Positions 21,746 to 31,538 of a DNA stretch of 64,000 nucleotides are shown here, piece after piece. Under the pieces are notes generated by a model that was not told the origin of the DNA, did not search any database, and saw nothing but the letters and a program-made list of their open reading frames with translations. A program made the position numbers and the translations under genes. Source of the DNA: Aedes albopictus (Eukaryota; Arthropoda; Insecta; Diptera; Culicidae); contig NC_085138.1 of the NCBI RefSeq assembly GCF_035046485.1, forward strand, positions 87,345,228 through 87,409,227. The letters run 5' to 3'. Position 1 is the stretch's first letter, and each line of letters begins with the position of its first letter.

Positions 21746-22584
21746 TTACCTTCCCGTTCCCATCAATCAATCATCAAATCCAGTTTATACATTCTCTGTG
21801 GGCTCGCATTTCACCCCGCGTTCATCCCCACAGTAAATGTGCAACTATCTGAAACGTCCTTCGGTTGAACAGCTTTGTTGCGTACTCTCGCGCGCCGCCG
21901 CAAGCGTTACTTCCTTCCTTCTGGTCTCACCGATGGATGCTCTGGCCTGGCAAGCTTCCCTACCCTGCCGGCAGCTTCCGTAGTGATCATGCCGGATAGT
22001 GCGAAGATTTTCCTCACTCTCTTCAATGTTCAAGTTCCGTAGCTAGGTGTCGATCGAACGAGACGGATGGACCGAGCAATGCGGAACTGATTGGGGAATG
22101 CTGCTGTAGCACTACACGGCGGTGCGAGGGCCAACACACTTTTGATGTTCGTGTTTGGTGCTGTTGTAATGACGTGACGTCCCATCATCATCGCCGTCGT
22201 CGTCGCCGGTAATATGCTAATCGCTAGTGCTGCCGGACGATGCTACTGTGCTGTTAATTATCCATGCGAAACGAGTGTAGTTGGGAGAAAATGAGCCGTG
22301 GAGATGACAAAAAAAAAGCTGTTGCTCGAACCAGGGTGGAAGGTGGTGATGGTACTTATGAAAATTTATTATTGATAAATCAGTTCATGACGGTGTAAAA
22401 AAGTTCCAATTATCGAAATTCTAAGATCAACTATGATTGGTTTCTCTGTTAGTAATAAATTCGCAATGGAGGTAAGCTAATATCGCAAACGCACTAACCC
22501 ATCTTGATTTCCTTGATGGTAATAAAGCTCCAATAGCGAGCGTATAATATGTAGAGCTCCAGCTTCGTCAGTCTTAGGCGATGT
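21746..22584. other. Unassigned stretch
   Basis: No recognisable gene or repeat. Composition at 21840-22260 is mixed with GTCGTCGTCGCC phrases. It may be unique single-copy DNA. Confidence 0.35.
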
Positions 22585-23039
22585 TTAGTTTCTCCAATCA
22601 TGTAGACTACTTATACTTACCTTTAGTCCTGGGAACCCACGGTGGTGCAGAGAACCGAATTGTAAAATTTCCATACTGGGCGATTGCCAGCCATCGTCTT
22701 GACCTGTGGCCAGGTCAAATTTTTGTCGACTTGCTTGATTTCGCCGCCATGAGCCTCTGGGTCTGGCTCTGCTGCGATGTCCTGCTGGATTCCAGTCTAT
22801 CGCTTGTTTGCAGATTTCGTTTCCGCCCCTGCGTAGTGTGTGGCCGACCCATCTCCACTTTCGCTCCCGAATTTCTGTCACTATCGGCTTTTGATGACAA
22901 CGACGATGGAGCTCCACGTTGGAGATTCAATTGTGAGACTATCATGCACGAATAATATACCACAGACATCTATAGGTTTCACTGGCGTATAGCAGCACAG
23001 ATTTCACGTTCGAGTTAAAAATTCGGATTTTGGTGCGTC
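22585..23039 (-). mobile_element. LINE C-terminal fragment, downstream half
   Basis: Reading on the minus strand, RRTKIRIFNSNVKSVLLYAS opens this half. IRERKWRWVGHTLRRGGNE and PRGSWRRNQASRQ follow, then a short 3' end near 22600. The segment coding for the preceding ARIEKARAAFASLRNVWKNN lies at 28876-28950, on the other side of the copia element. Joining the two flanks at GACTG restores a continuous frame, which proves this LINE was the copia target. Confidence 0.85.
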
Positions 23040-23044
23040 GACTG
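23040..23044. repeat. copia target-site duplication GACTG, left
   Basis: GACTG here and at 28871-28875 flank the TG...CA ends of the LTR element. Five bases is the size made by Ty1/copia integrases. Confidence 0.92.
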
Positions 23045-23207
23045 TGTTGGAGTGGAGTAGTGGCAGCCCCCTGGTAATATATGGAATAATTGAGTAGTGA
23101 CAACCCCCTGTAAGAGGTCAGCATAACTGACAGATGAAGTAGCCGTATAAGTGTATTTGTGTGATTGACCAGATGAGCGACGAAGCATATTTGCTGATGA
23201 ATATGTA
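23045..23207 (+). repeat. copia 5' LTR, first part
   Basis: These 163 bases match 28542-28704 of the 3' LTR with three substitutions (AACTGACAGATG versus AACTGTCAAATG; CATATTTG versus CATATATG). The last 13 bases are the target duplication of the nested RTE. Confidence 0.95.
23195..23207. repeat. RTE target-site duplication, left
   Basis: TGATGAATATGTA occurs here and at 26714-26726 and only once in the intact 3' LTR. It marks the RTE insertion point exactly. Confidence 0.93.
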
Positions 23208-23211
23208 CATA

Positions 23212-23527
23212 CAGTGGCGTTTCGGTTTTATCACTAGTCGTTTTAATCACTACTCGCCCAAATTCACGGTTTTCTATTCGATTTTATCACGATTTCCGTT
23301 TCGTTTTTATCACACTTGTTCTAAAACATTCCGAAATCAAAATAAAATCAATACAGCATTGCCCAGTCCACCACAACTGTTAAAAAATGTTAACTGCTAC
23401 TCATATATATTACAGCTGAACGATTTTGAATAAAAAATACATTTTTTTTCTCGTTTCACCAAATTCACGGTTTCGTTTATATCACGGTAAAATTTTTTTT
23501 GATCGTGATAAAACCGAAAAACCACTG
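23212..23527. mobile_element. Tc1/mariner-type MITE, 316 bp, TA flanks
   Basis: CAGTGGCGTTTCGGTTTTAT and ATAAAACCGAAAAACCACTG are inverted ends, flanked by TA at 23210-23211 and 23528-23529. The phrase AAATTCACGGTTT with TATCACG occurs in both halves. It inserted in the TGTA-rich tail of the RTE, the most recent event of the nest. Confidence 0.85.
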
Positions 23528-23553
23528 TACATACATTTATTTGTTCAACATCA

Positions 23554-26439
23554 TTAAGACAAGACATAATCAACAATAGTACGCCACAATACTCGGTTGG
23601 TGGCTGCCGCTCTCCATCCTCGGTCGCGCCCAATGCTCGCCATGTCACGCTCCACCTGGTCCACCCATCGTGCTCTCTGCGCTCCACGCCTTCTTGTGCC
23701 AACCGGATCCGTTGCAAACACCAGCTTTGCAGGGTTGTTGTCCGGCATTCTTGCAACATGCCCTGCCAACCGTATCCTTCCGGCTTTGGCCACCTTCTGG
23801 ATGCTGGGTTCGCCGTAAAGTGCAGCGAGCTCGTGGTTCATCCTTCTCCGCCACACACCGTTCTCCTGCACACCGCCGAAGATCGTTCTTAGCACGCGTC
23901 GCTCGAAAACTCCGAGTGCTTGTAGGTCCTCCTCGAGCATGGTCCATGTCTCGTGCCCGTAGAGGATCACCGGTCTTATTAGCGTTTTGTACATGGTGCA
24001 TTTGGTGCGTGGGTGAATCTTTTTCGACCGCAGTTTCTTCTGGAGCCCGTAGTAGGCCCGACTTCCGCTGATGATGCGCCTCCGAATTTCACGGCTCACG
24101 TTGTTGTCAGCCGTCAGTGAGGATCCGAGGTAGACGAATTCTTCCACCACCTCGAAAGAATACCCGTCTATCGTAACATTACTACTCAGACGGATCCGGT
24201 CGTGTTCGGTTCCGCCTACCAGCATGTACTTTGTTTTTGAGGCATTCACCACCAGTCCGACCTTTGCAGCTTCGCGTTTCAGGCGGGTGTACAGTTCTGC
24301 CACCGGTCCAAATGACCTAGCGATAATGTCCATGTCGTCCACAAAGCACACAAATTGACCGGATTTTGTGAAAATCGTTCCCCGGCTGTTGAGCCCGGCT
24401 CGTCGCATCACACCTTCCAGCGCGATGTTGAAGAGTAGACATGAGAGTCCGTCACCTTGTCGCAGTCCCCGGCGAGATACGAATGAACTGGATAGTTCAC
24501 CCGAAACCCTTACGCAGTTTTGCACACCGTCCATCGTTGCTTTAATCAGTCTAGTCAGCTTCCCAGGAAATCCGTTTTCGTCCATGATTCTCCATAGCTC
24601 TGCGCGGTCGATACTATCGTATGCCGCTTTGAAGTCGATGAACAGGTGGTGCGTTGGGACCTGGTATTCACGGCATTTCTGGAGGATTTGCCGTACGGTA
24701 AAGATCTGGTCCGTTGTCGACCGGCCGTCGATGAAGCAGGCTTGATAACTTCCCACGAACTCATTTGTTTTAGGTGACAGACGACGGAAGATGATCTGGG
24801 ATAGCACTTTGTAGGCAGCATTCAAAATAGTGATCGCCCTGAAGTTCTCACATTCCAAATGGTCGCCTTTCTTGTGAATGGGGCAGATTACCCCTTCCTT
24901 CCACTCCTCCGGTAGCTGTTCGGTTTCCCAGATCCTGACTATCAGCCGATGCAGACAGGTGGCCAACTTTTCTGGGCCCATCTTGATGAGTTCAGCTGCG
25001 ATACCATCCTTACCAGCTGCTTTGTTGGTTTTGAGCTGATGAATGGCATCCTCAACTTCCCTCAGCGTGGGAGTTGGTTCATTTCCGTCCTCCACTGCAC
25101 TGGCGTCGTCGTTGCTTCCGTTGCCGTGGGCTCCCGTGCCTACGTTCTCCACGCCGTTCAGGTGCTGATCGAAGTGCTGCTTCCACCTTTCGATCACCTC
25201 ACGCCCGTCCATCAAGAGGCCTCCGTCTTTATCCCTGCATATTTCGGCTCGCGGCACGAAGCCGTTGCGGGATGCGTTGAGCTTCTGATAGAACTTCCGT
25301 GTTTCTTGGGAACGGCACAGCAGTTCCATTTCTTCACACTCCGCTTCTTCCAGGCGGCGCTTTTTCTCCCGAAAAAGGCGGGTCTGCTGTTTCCGCTTCT
25401 GTTTGTAACGTTCCACGTTCTGTCGAGTCCCTTGCTGCAGCATTACCGCCCTCGCTGCGTTCTTCTCCTCCAAAACCGTTCTGCACTCTTCGTCGAACCA
25501 TTCGTTCCGTCGATTCCGTTCCACGTACCCGATGGTGCTCTCGGCTGCGTCGTTGATGGCTGCTTTCACTGTACTCCAGCAGTCCTCTAGAGGGGCCTCA
25601 TCGAGCTCGCCCTCGTCTGGCAACGCGGCTTCGAGATTCTGCGCGTATGCTGAGGCGACATCCGGTTGCTTCAGTCGCCGTGGCGGTCGCCGGTACCGTA
25701 CATTGTTGATGACGGAGAGTTTTGGGCGCAATTTGACCATCACCAGATAGTGGTCGGAGTCGATGTTGGCGCCACGATAGGTCCTGACGTCGATAATGTC
25801 GGAGAAGTGCCGTCCGTCAATCAGAACGTGGTCGATTTGAGATTCCGTCTGCTGTGGTGATCTCCAGGTGTAACGATAAGGGAGGCTGTGTTGGAAAAAG
25901 GTGCTACGTATGGCCATATTTTTGGAGGCGGCGAAATCAATGAGTCGTAGGCCGTTTTCGTTCGTTTGCTGGTGGGCGCTGAACTTACCAATCGTCGGTC
26001 TGAATTCCTCCTCCTGGCCTACCTGAGCGTTCAAATCTCCTATGATGATCTTGACGTCGTGGCTTGGGCAGCGATCGTACTCGCGTTCGAGCTGCGCGTA
26101 AAATGCGTCCTTGTCATCATCAGTACTTCCGGAGTGTGGGCTGTGCACGTTTATTATGCTGAAGTTGAAGAATCGGCCCTTGATCCTCAACCTGCACATT
26201 CTTTCGTCGATCGGCCACCAACCGATCACGCGCCTCAGCATATCACCCATCACGATGAAAGCTGTTCCCAGCTCGCGTGTGTTGCCGCAGCTCTGGTAGA
26301 TGGTATGATTACCTCTAAACGTTCGCACCACGGATCCTGTCCAACACACCTCCTGCAGCGCTATGATGCCGAACCCGCGGTCCTTCAGTAGATCGGCGAG
26401 TATGCGGGTGCTCCCAATGAAGTTGAGAGATCGGCAGTT
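23554..26439 (-). pseudogene. RTE endonuclease-reverse transcriptase ORF, one nonsense codon
   Basis: One protein joins an APE-type endonuclease and a reverse transcriptase. The endonuclease shows the LQEV glutamate, IIGDLNAQVG and SDHYLVMV; the RT shows FIDFKAAYDSIDRAELW (A), RRGLRQGDGLSCLLFN (B) and FVDDMDII (C). A C-terminal region with RIRLAGHVARMPDNNPAKL follows, ending in a TAA at 23554-23556. The frame is open from 26439 down. Just upstream a TGA (complement of 26440-26442) replaces the expected tryptophan of GTWNCRS at the endonuclease start, and the frame continues past it to about 26536. No convincing ATG precedes the LQEV motif. It copies its own RNA into genomic nicks by target-primed reverse transcription. 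This copy is probably inactive because of the stop. Confidence 0.88.
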
Positions 26440-26442
26440 TCA
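26440..26442 (-). other. Premature TGA in the RTE ORF
   Basis: The minus-strand codon is TGA where family members have TGG in the GTWN motif beginning the endonuclease domain. A single G-to-A change explains it. It is the only in-frame stop seen between about 26536 and the natural end. Confidence 0.75.
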
Positions 26443-26713
26443 CGTACCGAGTTTCCAATCGCAAGTCCTTTTTGTTCGCTGGGGTCGTTGCCGTTGGTCT
26501 CGGTTCGTATTATTCTGTTGCTGATTTTCCGTTACAATGGATTTTTACGGCTGGCTCGTAGGGCCTGACACCAACCCCCTACTTTCCGGAGGACCATAGT
26601 GCACAGTTGAGCTTAGAGTCCTTCCCTGGCACTCGGACGTAGATCAGCCGCCCCTAACATGGGGATCAGACGCTGTTGTGAGCCGCTCCTCCTGGAGAAC
26701 AGACGCTCAGGTT

Positions 26714-26726
26714 TGATGAATATGTA
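26714..26726. repeat. RTE target-site duplication, right
   Basis: TGATGAATATGTA, identical to 23195-23207. Confidence 0.93.
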
Positions 26727-26892
26727 TGTTTGTTATTGTTTTTAGTCCGTACTATGTCTCCCTTGTAAATAGATGTCCGTTGAAACGCAGCAGTTGTAAA
26801 TATTTTCTTCCGTATCACGCAATCTCGGGACGGGTAGTCGGTAGAAACTCGGTTCCGCGAAAGTGTCCACTGTGCTTGCTGGGATTACAACA
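26727..26892 (+). repeat. copia 5' LTR, second part
   Basis: These 166 bases match 28705-28870 with one substitution (GACGGGTAGTC versus GACGGGAAGTC) and end GGGATTACAACA. With the first part the length is 329, exactly that of the 3' LTR. Confidence 0.95.
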
Positions 26893-26907
26893 GGTTTTGG
26901 GCCCCAG
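26893..26907 (+). promoter_or_regulatory. Primer-binding site, tRNA-iMet half type
   Basis: GGTTTTGGGCCCCAG directly follows the LTR. It closely resembles GGTTATGGGCCCAG, complementary to the anticodon-arm region of initiator tRNA-Met, the primer used by Drosophila copia as a cleaved half-tRNA. Two changes separate them. Confidence 0.75.
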
Positions 26908-27287
26908 TTTTCGGAAGAAATTGTGTCGGAATATACTCTGTTCGAAGAGGCATTTTGTGATCGGCGTTCAAGTGAACGGTTCAGAAAGTGATCGATTTAT
27001 TGCCCGGCGTTTTTTTAAATGCTGCTATCGAAGAGCAGATTTGGAGAAATTGAATTGTCGGGAAAAGTACCCTTGGTGAAAGAATAAGCCCAGAACGAAG
27101 TGATACGGTGGTACGGACAGTGTAATTTTGCGGATAGACGGGTGCATAGACTTGCTATAGCTTGAGCAACAGGCATTGTATACGACACCGTGAAGCGCGC
27201 GCTTTTGTGAATTGATAGAGACGTAACACAGTGGTCCAAAGTGCTAATTTTGTGCGACGAAATACGAGCGGCAAAACAGTTTTAAAA

Positions 27288-28456
27288 ATGTCAGATGCTA
27301 AAATTACGTTCGATCGGTTGAATTATGTCAACTGGTCGACGTGGCGCTTCAGGATGGAGCTGATGCGTGAAGATTTGTGGGCACTGGTAAAGGACCCTAC
27401 CCGGAGGCAGCAGATGTAACGTCAGCGTGGAGCAGAAAGGACGAAAAGGCAAGAGCGATGATCGGATTGGCACTGGAGGATAGCCAGCTGATCCACATAA
27501 TGAAGGCTGTAACAGCAAAGGAAATGTGGGAGAAACTGGAAAGTTTTCATGAGCGGGGATCGTTATCAAACAAGATCCATGTTTTGCGGCAGCTTTGCTC
27601 GTTGCGGCTAAACGAAGGTGAAAGCTTGTCCGATCACCTGGCAAAGGTATCAGAGTCGGTACATCGGTTAGCCAGGATGGGCGAAACACTAAAAGAACAT
27701 TTGATTGTGGCGATATTGTTGTCGAGCTTACCGGAATCGTACAGCCCGCTGGTAACCGCTCTTGAAGGTCGTTCGGAAGAAGACTTGAAATTGGACTACA
27801 TAATGGGGAAGCTGCTGGATGAAGGACGAAGAAAAAGTGAGAATGAAATGCAAGAAGATGTACAGGAGAAAGCGATGAAGTCCACAGAGCAGTTTGGAAA
27901 CAGGAAAAGTATTGTTCGTGTGTGCTATTATTGCGGAAGAGGCGGCCATTTTCGGAGGAATTGTCCTGTTTTGTTGGAGGAAACGCGAGCGAATATGAAG
28001 CAACACAACCAAGCAAAATCGACTACTGTACAGGAACCAGGAAGCGTGGGTGGTTCTGAAAGAGGTGTTTGTTTCAATTTGACAACTAGAAGTGATGGGG
28101 ACACAGGACGATGGATCATCGATACTGGATGCACGCAGCACATGACGAATAATACTGCGAATTTTGGTTGGTGGAATCCTTGTGCGAAAGAAGTGATTTT
28201 AGCGGATGGAAAAACAGTCAAAGCAAAAGGTTGCGGACAAGGAAGCATTTCAGGAGTTGGATTACATGGTGATAAAGTTGAAGTGAAGTTAAAGCGACTG
28301 TTGTACGTGCCAGGATTGACAAGGAATGTACTTTCCGTTAGCCGCATTACGGAAGATGGCTATACGGTGGTTTTTGGATCGAGTAGGTGTCGAATCATGC
28401 ATGGTGAAACGGTGATAGCTGTAGCTGAGAAGAGTGGTGGATTGTACTACCTGTAG
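27288..28456 (+). pseudogene. copia Gag-protease, one frameshift
   Basis: The ATG at 27288 opens MSDAKITFDRLNYVNWSTW, the typical copia Gag start. Frame is lost near 27395-27400, where a one-base deletion best explains the shift, and regained as YPEAADVTSAW. The Gag helical region (LSDHLAKVSESVHRLARMGE) follows, then a CX2CX4HX4C zinc knuckle (CYYCGRGGHFRRNC, from 27923). The aspartic protease has active site IDTGCTQHM (from about 28118) and a LLYVPGLTRNVLSVSRI flap region. Translation stops at GGLYYL followed by TAG, where the integrase region would begin in a full element. Total is about 389 codons. Drosophila copia makes just such a Gag-PR product from a spliced RNA. The product would form virus-like particles in the cell. 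Confidence 0.85.
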
Positions 28457-28532
28457 AACGTTTTTCAATCCAGGAGGAGTAAACTGCTTTGATTTAGGAG
28501 GAGTAAAACAGTGACATGGTGGGCTTGCCACT
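28457..28532 (+). other. Short 3' leader with repeated AGGAGGAGTAAA
   Basis: CAGGAGGAGTAAACTG, TAGGAGGAGTAAAACAG and AAGGAGGAG occur in succession before the LTR. The first two look like duplicated polypurine-tract copies. Only 76 bases separate the stop codon region from the tract. Confidence 0.6.
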
Positions 28533-28541
28533 AAGGAGGAG
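28533..28541 (+). promoter_or_regulatory. Polypurine tract
   Basis: AAGGAGGAG abuts the 3' LTR start and would prime plus-strand DNA synthesis. Confidence 0.8.
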
Positions 28542-28870
28542 TGTTGGAGTGGAGTAGTGGCAGCCCCCTGGTAATATATGGAATAATTGAGTAGTGACAA
28601 CCCCCTGTAAGAGGTCAGCATAACTGTCAAATGAAGTAGCCGTATAAGTGTATTTGTGTGATTGACCAGATGAGCGACGAAGCATATATGCTGATGAATA
28701 TGTATGTTTGTTATTGTTTTTAGTCCGTACTATGTCTCCCTTGTAAATAGATGTCCGTTGAAACGCAGCAGTTGTAAATATTTTCTTCCGTATCACGCAA
28801 TCTCGGGACGGGAAGTCGGTAGAAACTCGGTTCCGCGAAAGTGTCCACTGTGCTTGCTGGGATTACAACA
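28542..28870 (+). repeat. copia 3' LTR
   Basis: 329 bases, TGTTGG to ACAACA, uninterrupted. It serves as the empty-site reference for the RTE insertion in the 5' LTR. Confidence 0.96.
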
Positions 28871-28875
28871 GACTG
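28871..28875. repeat. copia target-site duplication GACTG, right
   Basis: GACTG, identical to 23040-23044. Confidence 0.92.
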
Positions 28876-28950
28876 ATCTTATTGTTTTTCCATACATTTC
28901 TTAAACTCGCAAAAGCAGCCCTCGCCTTCTCGATCCGTGCACCTTGGTGG
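28876..28950 (-). mobile_element. LINE fragment, upstream half of the copia target
   Basis: The minus strand encodes ARIEKARAAFASLRNVWKNN and then IS, directly continuous with RRTKIRIFNSNVK at 23039. Upstream the LINE is 5'-truncated at about 28950. Confidence 0.85.
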
Positions 28951-28992
28951 CATCTTGGTGGCGTCATCGGCCGCCATTTGGCTACCAAGATA

Positions 28993-30110
28993 TTCTTCAT
29001 TACATCAACAAAGCTAGCCATGAACATGTTTGACAATTCTCAGGTCATTTTGACAGACCACTCACATGCACGAAAAAGACGGATCATATATTCTACTTTA
29101 GGGGAGACTGAGGAGACTTGATCCCTGGGGAGACTTGTTCCCCCCATATTTTCTCGGAATCAAAAACATTTTTCTTCTAGCATATTTTTTTCCAAAACTA
29201 CTCCTGGACAAACGACTATGTTTTGGCTACAAGTGATTTCGATTGTACATTGCATTATTTTTTAACGGCTGATGGTTTGTTTTCAGTCCTTCAGAAATCT
29301 TTTAGGCGATTCCGAAAAATCTCAATAATTTTGTGAAAATTGAACCAAATCGTGTCAAAATTTCACAGCACATAGTTTAAATAAAATACTTTCAAACTTA
29401 TTTATCCAAATAAGGCTGTTGTTAGCATATTTTAATTAATTCGGCTTAGTATACCCAACAGTGACATGGGGAGACTAGATCCCTCGAGGATTACACACAC
29501 ATTATACATGTGAAAAATAAAATTCTATTCGGAAGCCTCTATTTACTTGGAATTCTAGTCTATTCAACGATAAAATGTGTCAGGTAATTATAACTTTCGA
29601 TCAAACCAAGAAAAGGGGGATCACGTCTCCCCATTTTGAAAATACGGCATATCCTTAAAAATTTAAGGAAATCTTACAATTTCAAACACTTCATGTTCAT
29701 CGAAAATACAAGAAAACTCGAAAAAAAATGAAAAGGAAGACTCTGGAATTATTTTTTCTTTAAATAAACCATGTGCTCAAAGGGGGATCAAGTGTCACCC
29801 ATTTTTGAAAAATACATCATAAGACATGCCTCCATAAAAACACAGTTTTGAAAACATTACCAATAATTTAAAGGCCTTCTGTTGTGTAATAACTTGCAAT
29901 AGATGTTTACCTGCCATTTTGAACGGAAATCGGATCTAGTTTTGTGTTTTTTCTTAAAGTTTCAGGTAAATTAAGAAAAAGGGATCAAGTCTCCCTAGTC
30001 TCCCCTATCGATTTTGTTGTCGTCCTTTTCATGCCCATGTTCCGTCTGTCAAAATGACGTGAGAATTGTCAGTCATTTTGAGGTAAGGTTCGTTGATGTA
30101 ATAAAGAATT
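28993..30110. mobile_element. Inverted-repeat element with ~105-bp arms
   Basis: Left arm 28993-29098 (ATTACATCAACAAAG, TTCTCAGGTCATTTTGACAG) pairs with right arm 30008-30110 (CTGTCAAAATGACGTGAGAA, GTTGATGTAAT). The centre is occupied by the 905-bp element described next. It is non-coding. Confidence 0.65.
29101..30005. mobile_element. GGGGAGACT-ended element, 905 bp, TA flanks
   Basis: It starts GGGGAGACTGAGGAGACTTG and ends AAGTCTCCCTAGTCTCCCC. TA occurs at 29099-29100 and 30006-30007. The core GGGATCAAGTCTCCC or GGGGAGACTAGATCCC recurs internally at about 29468, 29618 and 29781. No coding frame. TA flanks suggest the Tc1/mariner group. Confidence 0.7.
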
Positions 30111-30195
30111 GGAAGCTTTTAACATTCTCCACTGATTGCCCAGTAGGCCGTCCCTTATTTTGCAAAAAAAAGAAATGTTATAAGTTCGTTAGTGC

Positions 30196-30235
30196 ATCGC
30201 TTCTCGGCCTAAAGGCTAAGATCAAAGTGTAGTAT
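30196..30235 (+). pseudogene. U2: U2 snRNA 5'-end retropseudogene, 40 nt
   Basis: ATCGCTTCTCGGCC opens the segment and GGCTAAGATCAAAGTGTAGT closes it, equal to the first 40 bases of U2 snRNA except at the stem-I loop (TAAA for TTAT). A 12-bp duplication AGTTCGTTAGTG flanks it (30183-30194 and 30237-30248). Removing it restores the arm of the surrounding inverted repeat. 3'-truncated U2 copies between short direct repeats are a known class of snRNA retropseudogene. It lacks the branch-site-pairing region, Sm site and promoter. Confidence 0.85.
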
Positions 30236-30902
30236 GAGTTCGTTAGTGGAAAATGATCGTTTAACTAAGAAACGATCGTGTCAAAATTTGAAGTCCATAT
30301 CTCAAGGGGTTACTTACAAAAGGTTGAAACACGAAAGGCTGAAAATGTCAAAAGGCTGAAATAACATAAGGCTGAAATAATGATTCGACTAGTTTTCAAA
30401 CAGCCTAAAGGCAACACTAACATCACAGGCAAATAGACATAACACTCTAATTATTCATATCGTACACTGATATAATGATCTTTATGAAAATTTGCTAATT
30501 GGCAGACCACTCAGCCCTGCGCTTGCATTGGTATTGCTTGAGTTTGACATTTGACGCACCCTTGCGCTTATTGGTTGATGGTTTATTAGACGAACATGCT
30601 GCCGTTATTATGTTCGAAATCGGAAAGCGTTAGGACTGTTTTTAGCGCTAAAGTATGCATTATTGATCGCCTACATAACTATGACAGTATTTCTCCAAAG
30701 AATAGCATATATTTAAAAGTAGGAAAAACCTCTGATCACATTGTTGGCAGCTGTAATGGCAGCCAATCTCCATAACAGCATGACTCGAAAGAATAGCTCA
30801 TGCTCAAAGAAGAAAAAATCTCCAATTGAAATACCATCAGTCATTTTTGTGTTAGTTGGTATGCATCATTATCCTCTTCACTAAGCACATTATATGACTA
30901 GG

Positions 30903-31155
30903 ACTCATATATGTAGCCAATCTGGTTAGCGAACGGGTAGTCATTCTAAGGGTGACGGGTTCGATTCTCCCTCGGGCCAGAAACTTTTTGCAATGGAAAA
31001 TTCCTTGACATCCGCGGGCATAAAGTATCTTCCTGCCTGTCACACGATATACAAATGCAAAGTGGTTATTGGCAGAGAAGGCTCTCAATTAATAACTGTT
31101 GAAATGCGTATAGAAGCAGGCTTTGTCTCAATTGGGACGTTACGCCAGAAAAAAA
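30903..31155 (+). mobile_element. tRNA-derived SINE, Feilai-like
   Basis: Plus-strand copy: A-box region TAGCCAATCTGGTTAGCG, B box GGTTCGATTCTCC (30959-30971), body CACGATATACAAATGC, AACTGTTGAAATGCG, GCAGGCTTTGTCTCAATTGG, then an AAAAAAAGAAAAAG tail. The breakpoint of the 11.5 kb duplication falls inside it at 31050/31051, so only its 3' part recurs at 42549. Confidence 0.8.
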
Positions 31156-31351
31156 GAAAAAGTACTATAACTCATTTCCTGCATTTTTGCAATTTCAGCC
31201 TTTTGTGCATTCAGCCTTTTGAAATTCAGCCTTATGTTAGCATCCCATCTCAAGGCTGGTCCCTCAAGGGGCCTAAAGTTGTCAAAAATGATATGGGACC
31301 GAAAAACATGAAATATACGACTAAAATGTTCTTAGAATTGCGATATCTCTA

Positions 31352-31538
31352 CACTAAGGTCTTTTTTACACGGGTATTTTTTCTGCTTTAACTCGGTCAA
31401 TTTTGAACCTACCTATCTGATTTTCCGTACACAGGTAGTACTAACCGTGTCTACCTGTGTACACATTTTCATGTGAATTGGCACAAAATAGACCGAGTTA
31501 AAGCAGAAAAACTACCCGTGCAAAAAAAGACCTTAGTG
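31352..31538. mobile_element. Tc1/mariner-type MITE, 187 bp, TA flanks
   Basis: CACTAAGGTCTTTTTTACAC and its near-complement ending AAAGACCTTAGTG pair over about 50 bases, including TGCTTTAACTCGGTC. TA lies on each side (31350-31351 and 31539-31540). Confidence 0.8.

Larger units (their letters stand above)
23208..26713 (-). mobile_element. RTE-clade LINE (JAM1-like), full length
   Basis: The element runs from AACCTGAGCGTCTG at 26713 to an ATAAATGTATGTA tail at about 23530, and the residue of its tail lies beyond the MITE at 23208-23211. Without the MITE it is about 3.2 kb, typical for RTE. The very short 3' UTR (about 24 bases) and microsatellite-like tail are RTE features. It is flanked by a 13-bp duplication. 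Full length and a 931-codon open frame show a young copy. The assignment to JAM1, an Aedes RTE, is from memory of the family. Confidence 0.88.
23045..28870 (+). mobile_element. Ty1/copia LTR retrotransposon, Gag-PR only, with nested RTE
   Basis: Two 329-bp LTRs starting TGTTGG and ending ACAACA bound the element. A tRNA-iMet-type primer site follows the 5' LTR and a polypurine tract precedes the 3' LTR. The internal region is only 1,649 bases and codes for Gag and the aspartic protease; integrase, reverse transcriptase and RNase H are absent. The 5' LTR is split by a 3.5 kb RTE insertion. The two LTRs differ at 4 of 329 positions, so integration is fairly recent. Mobilisation would need enzymes from a complete relative. 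Confidence 0.92.

Noticed and set aside
24949..25590. A plus-strand gene opposite the RTE
   Set aside because: It is the antisense shadow of the RTE endonuclease-RT frame.
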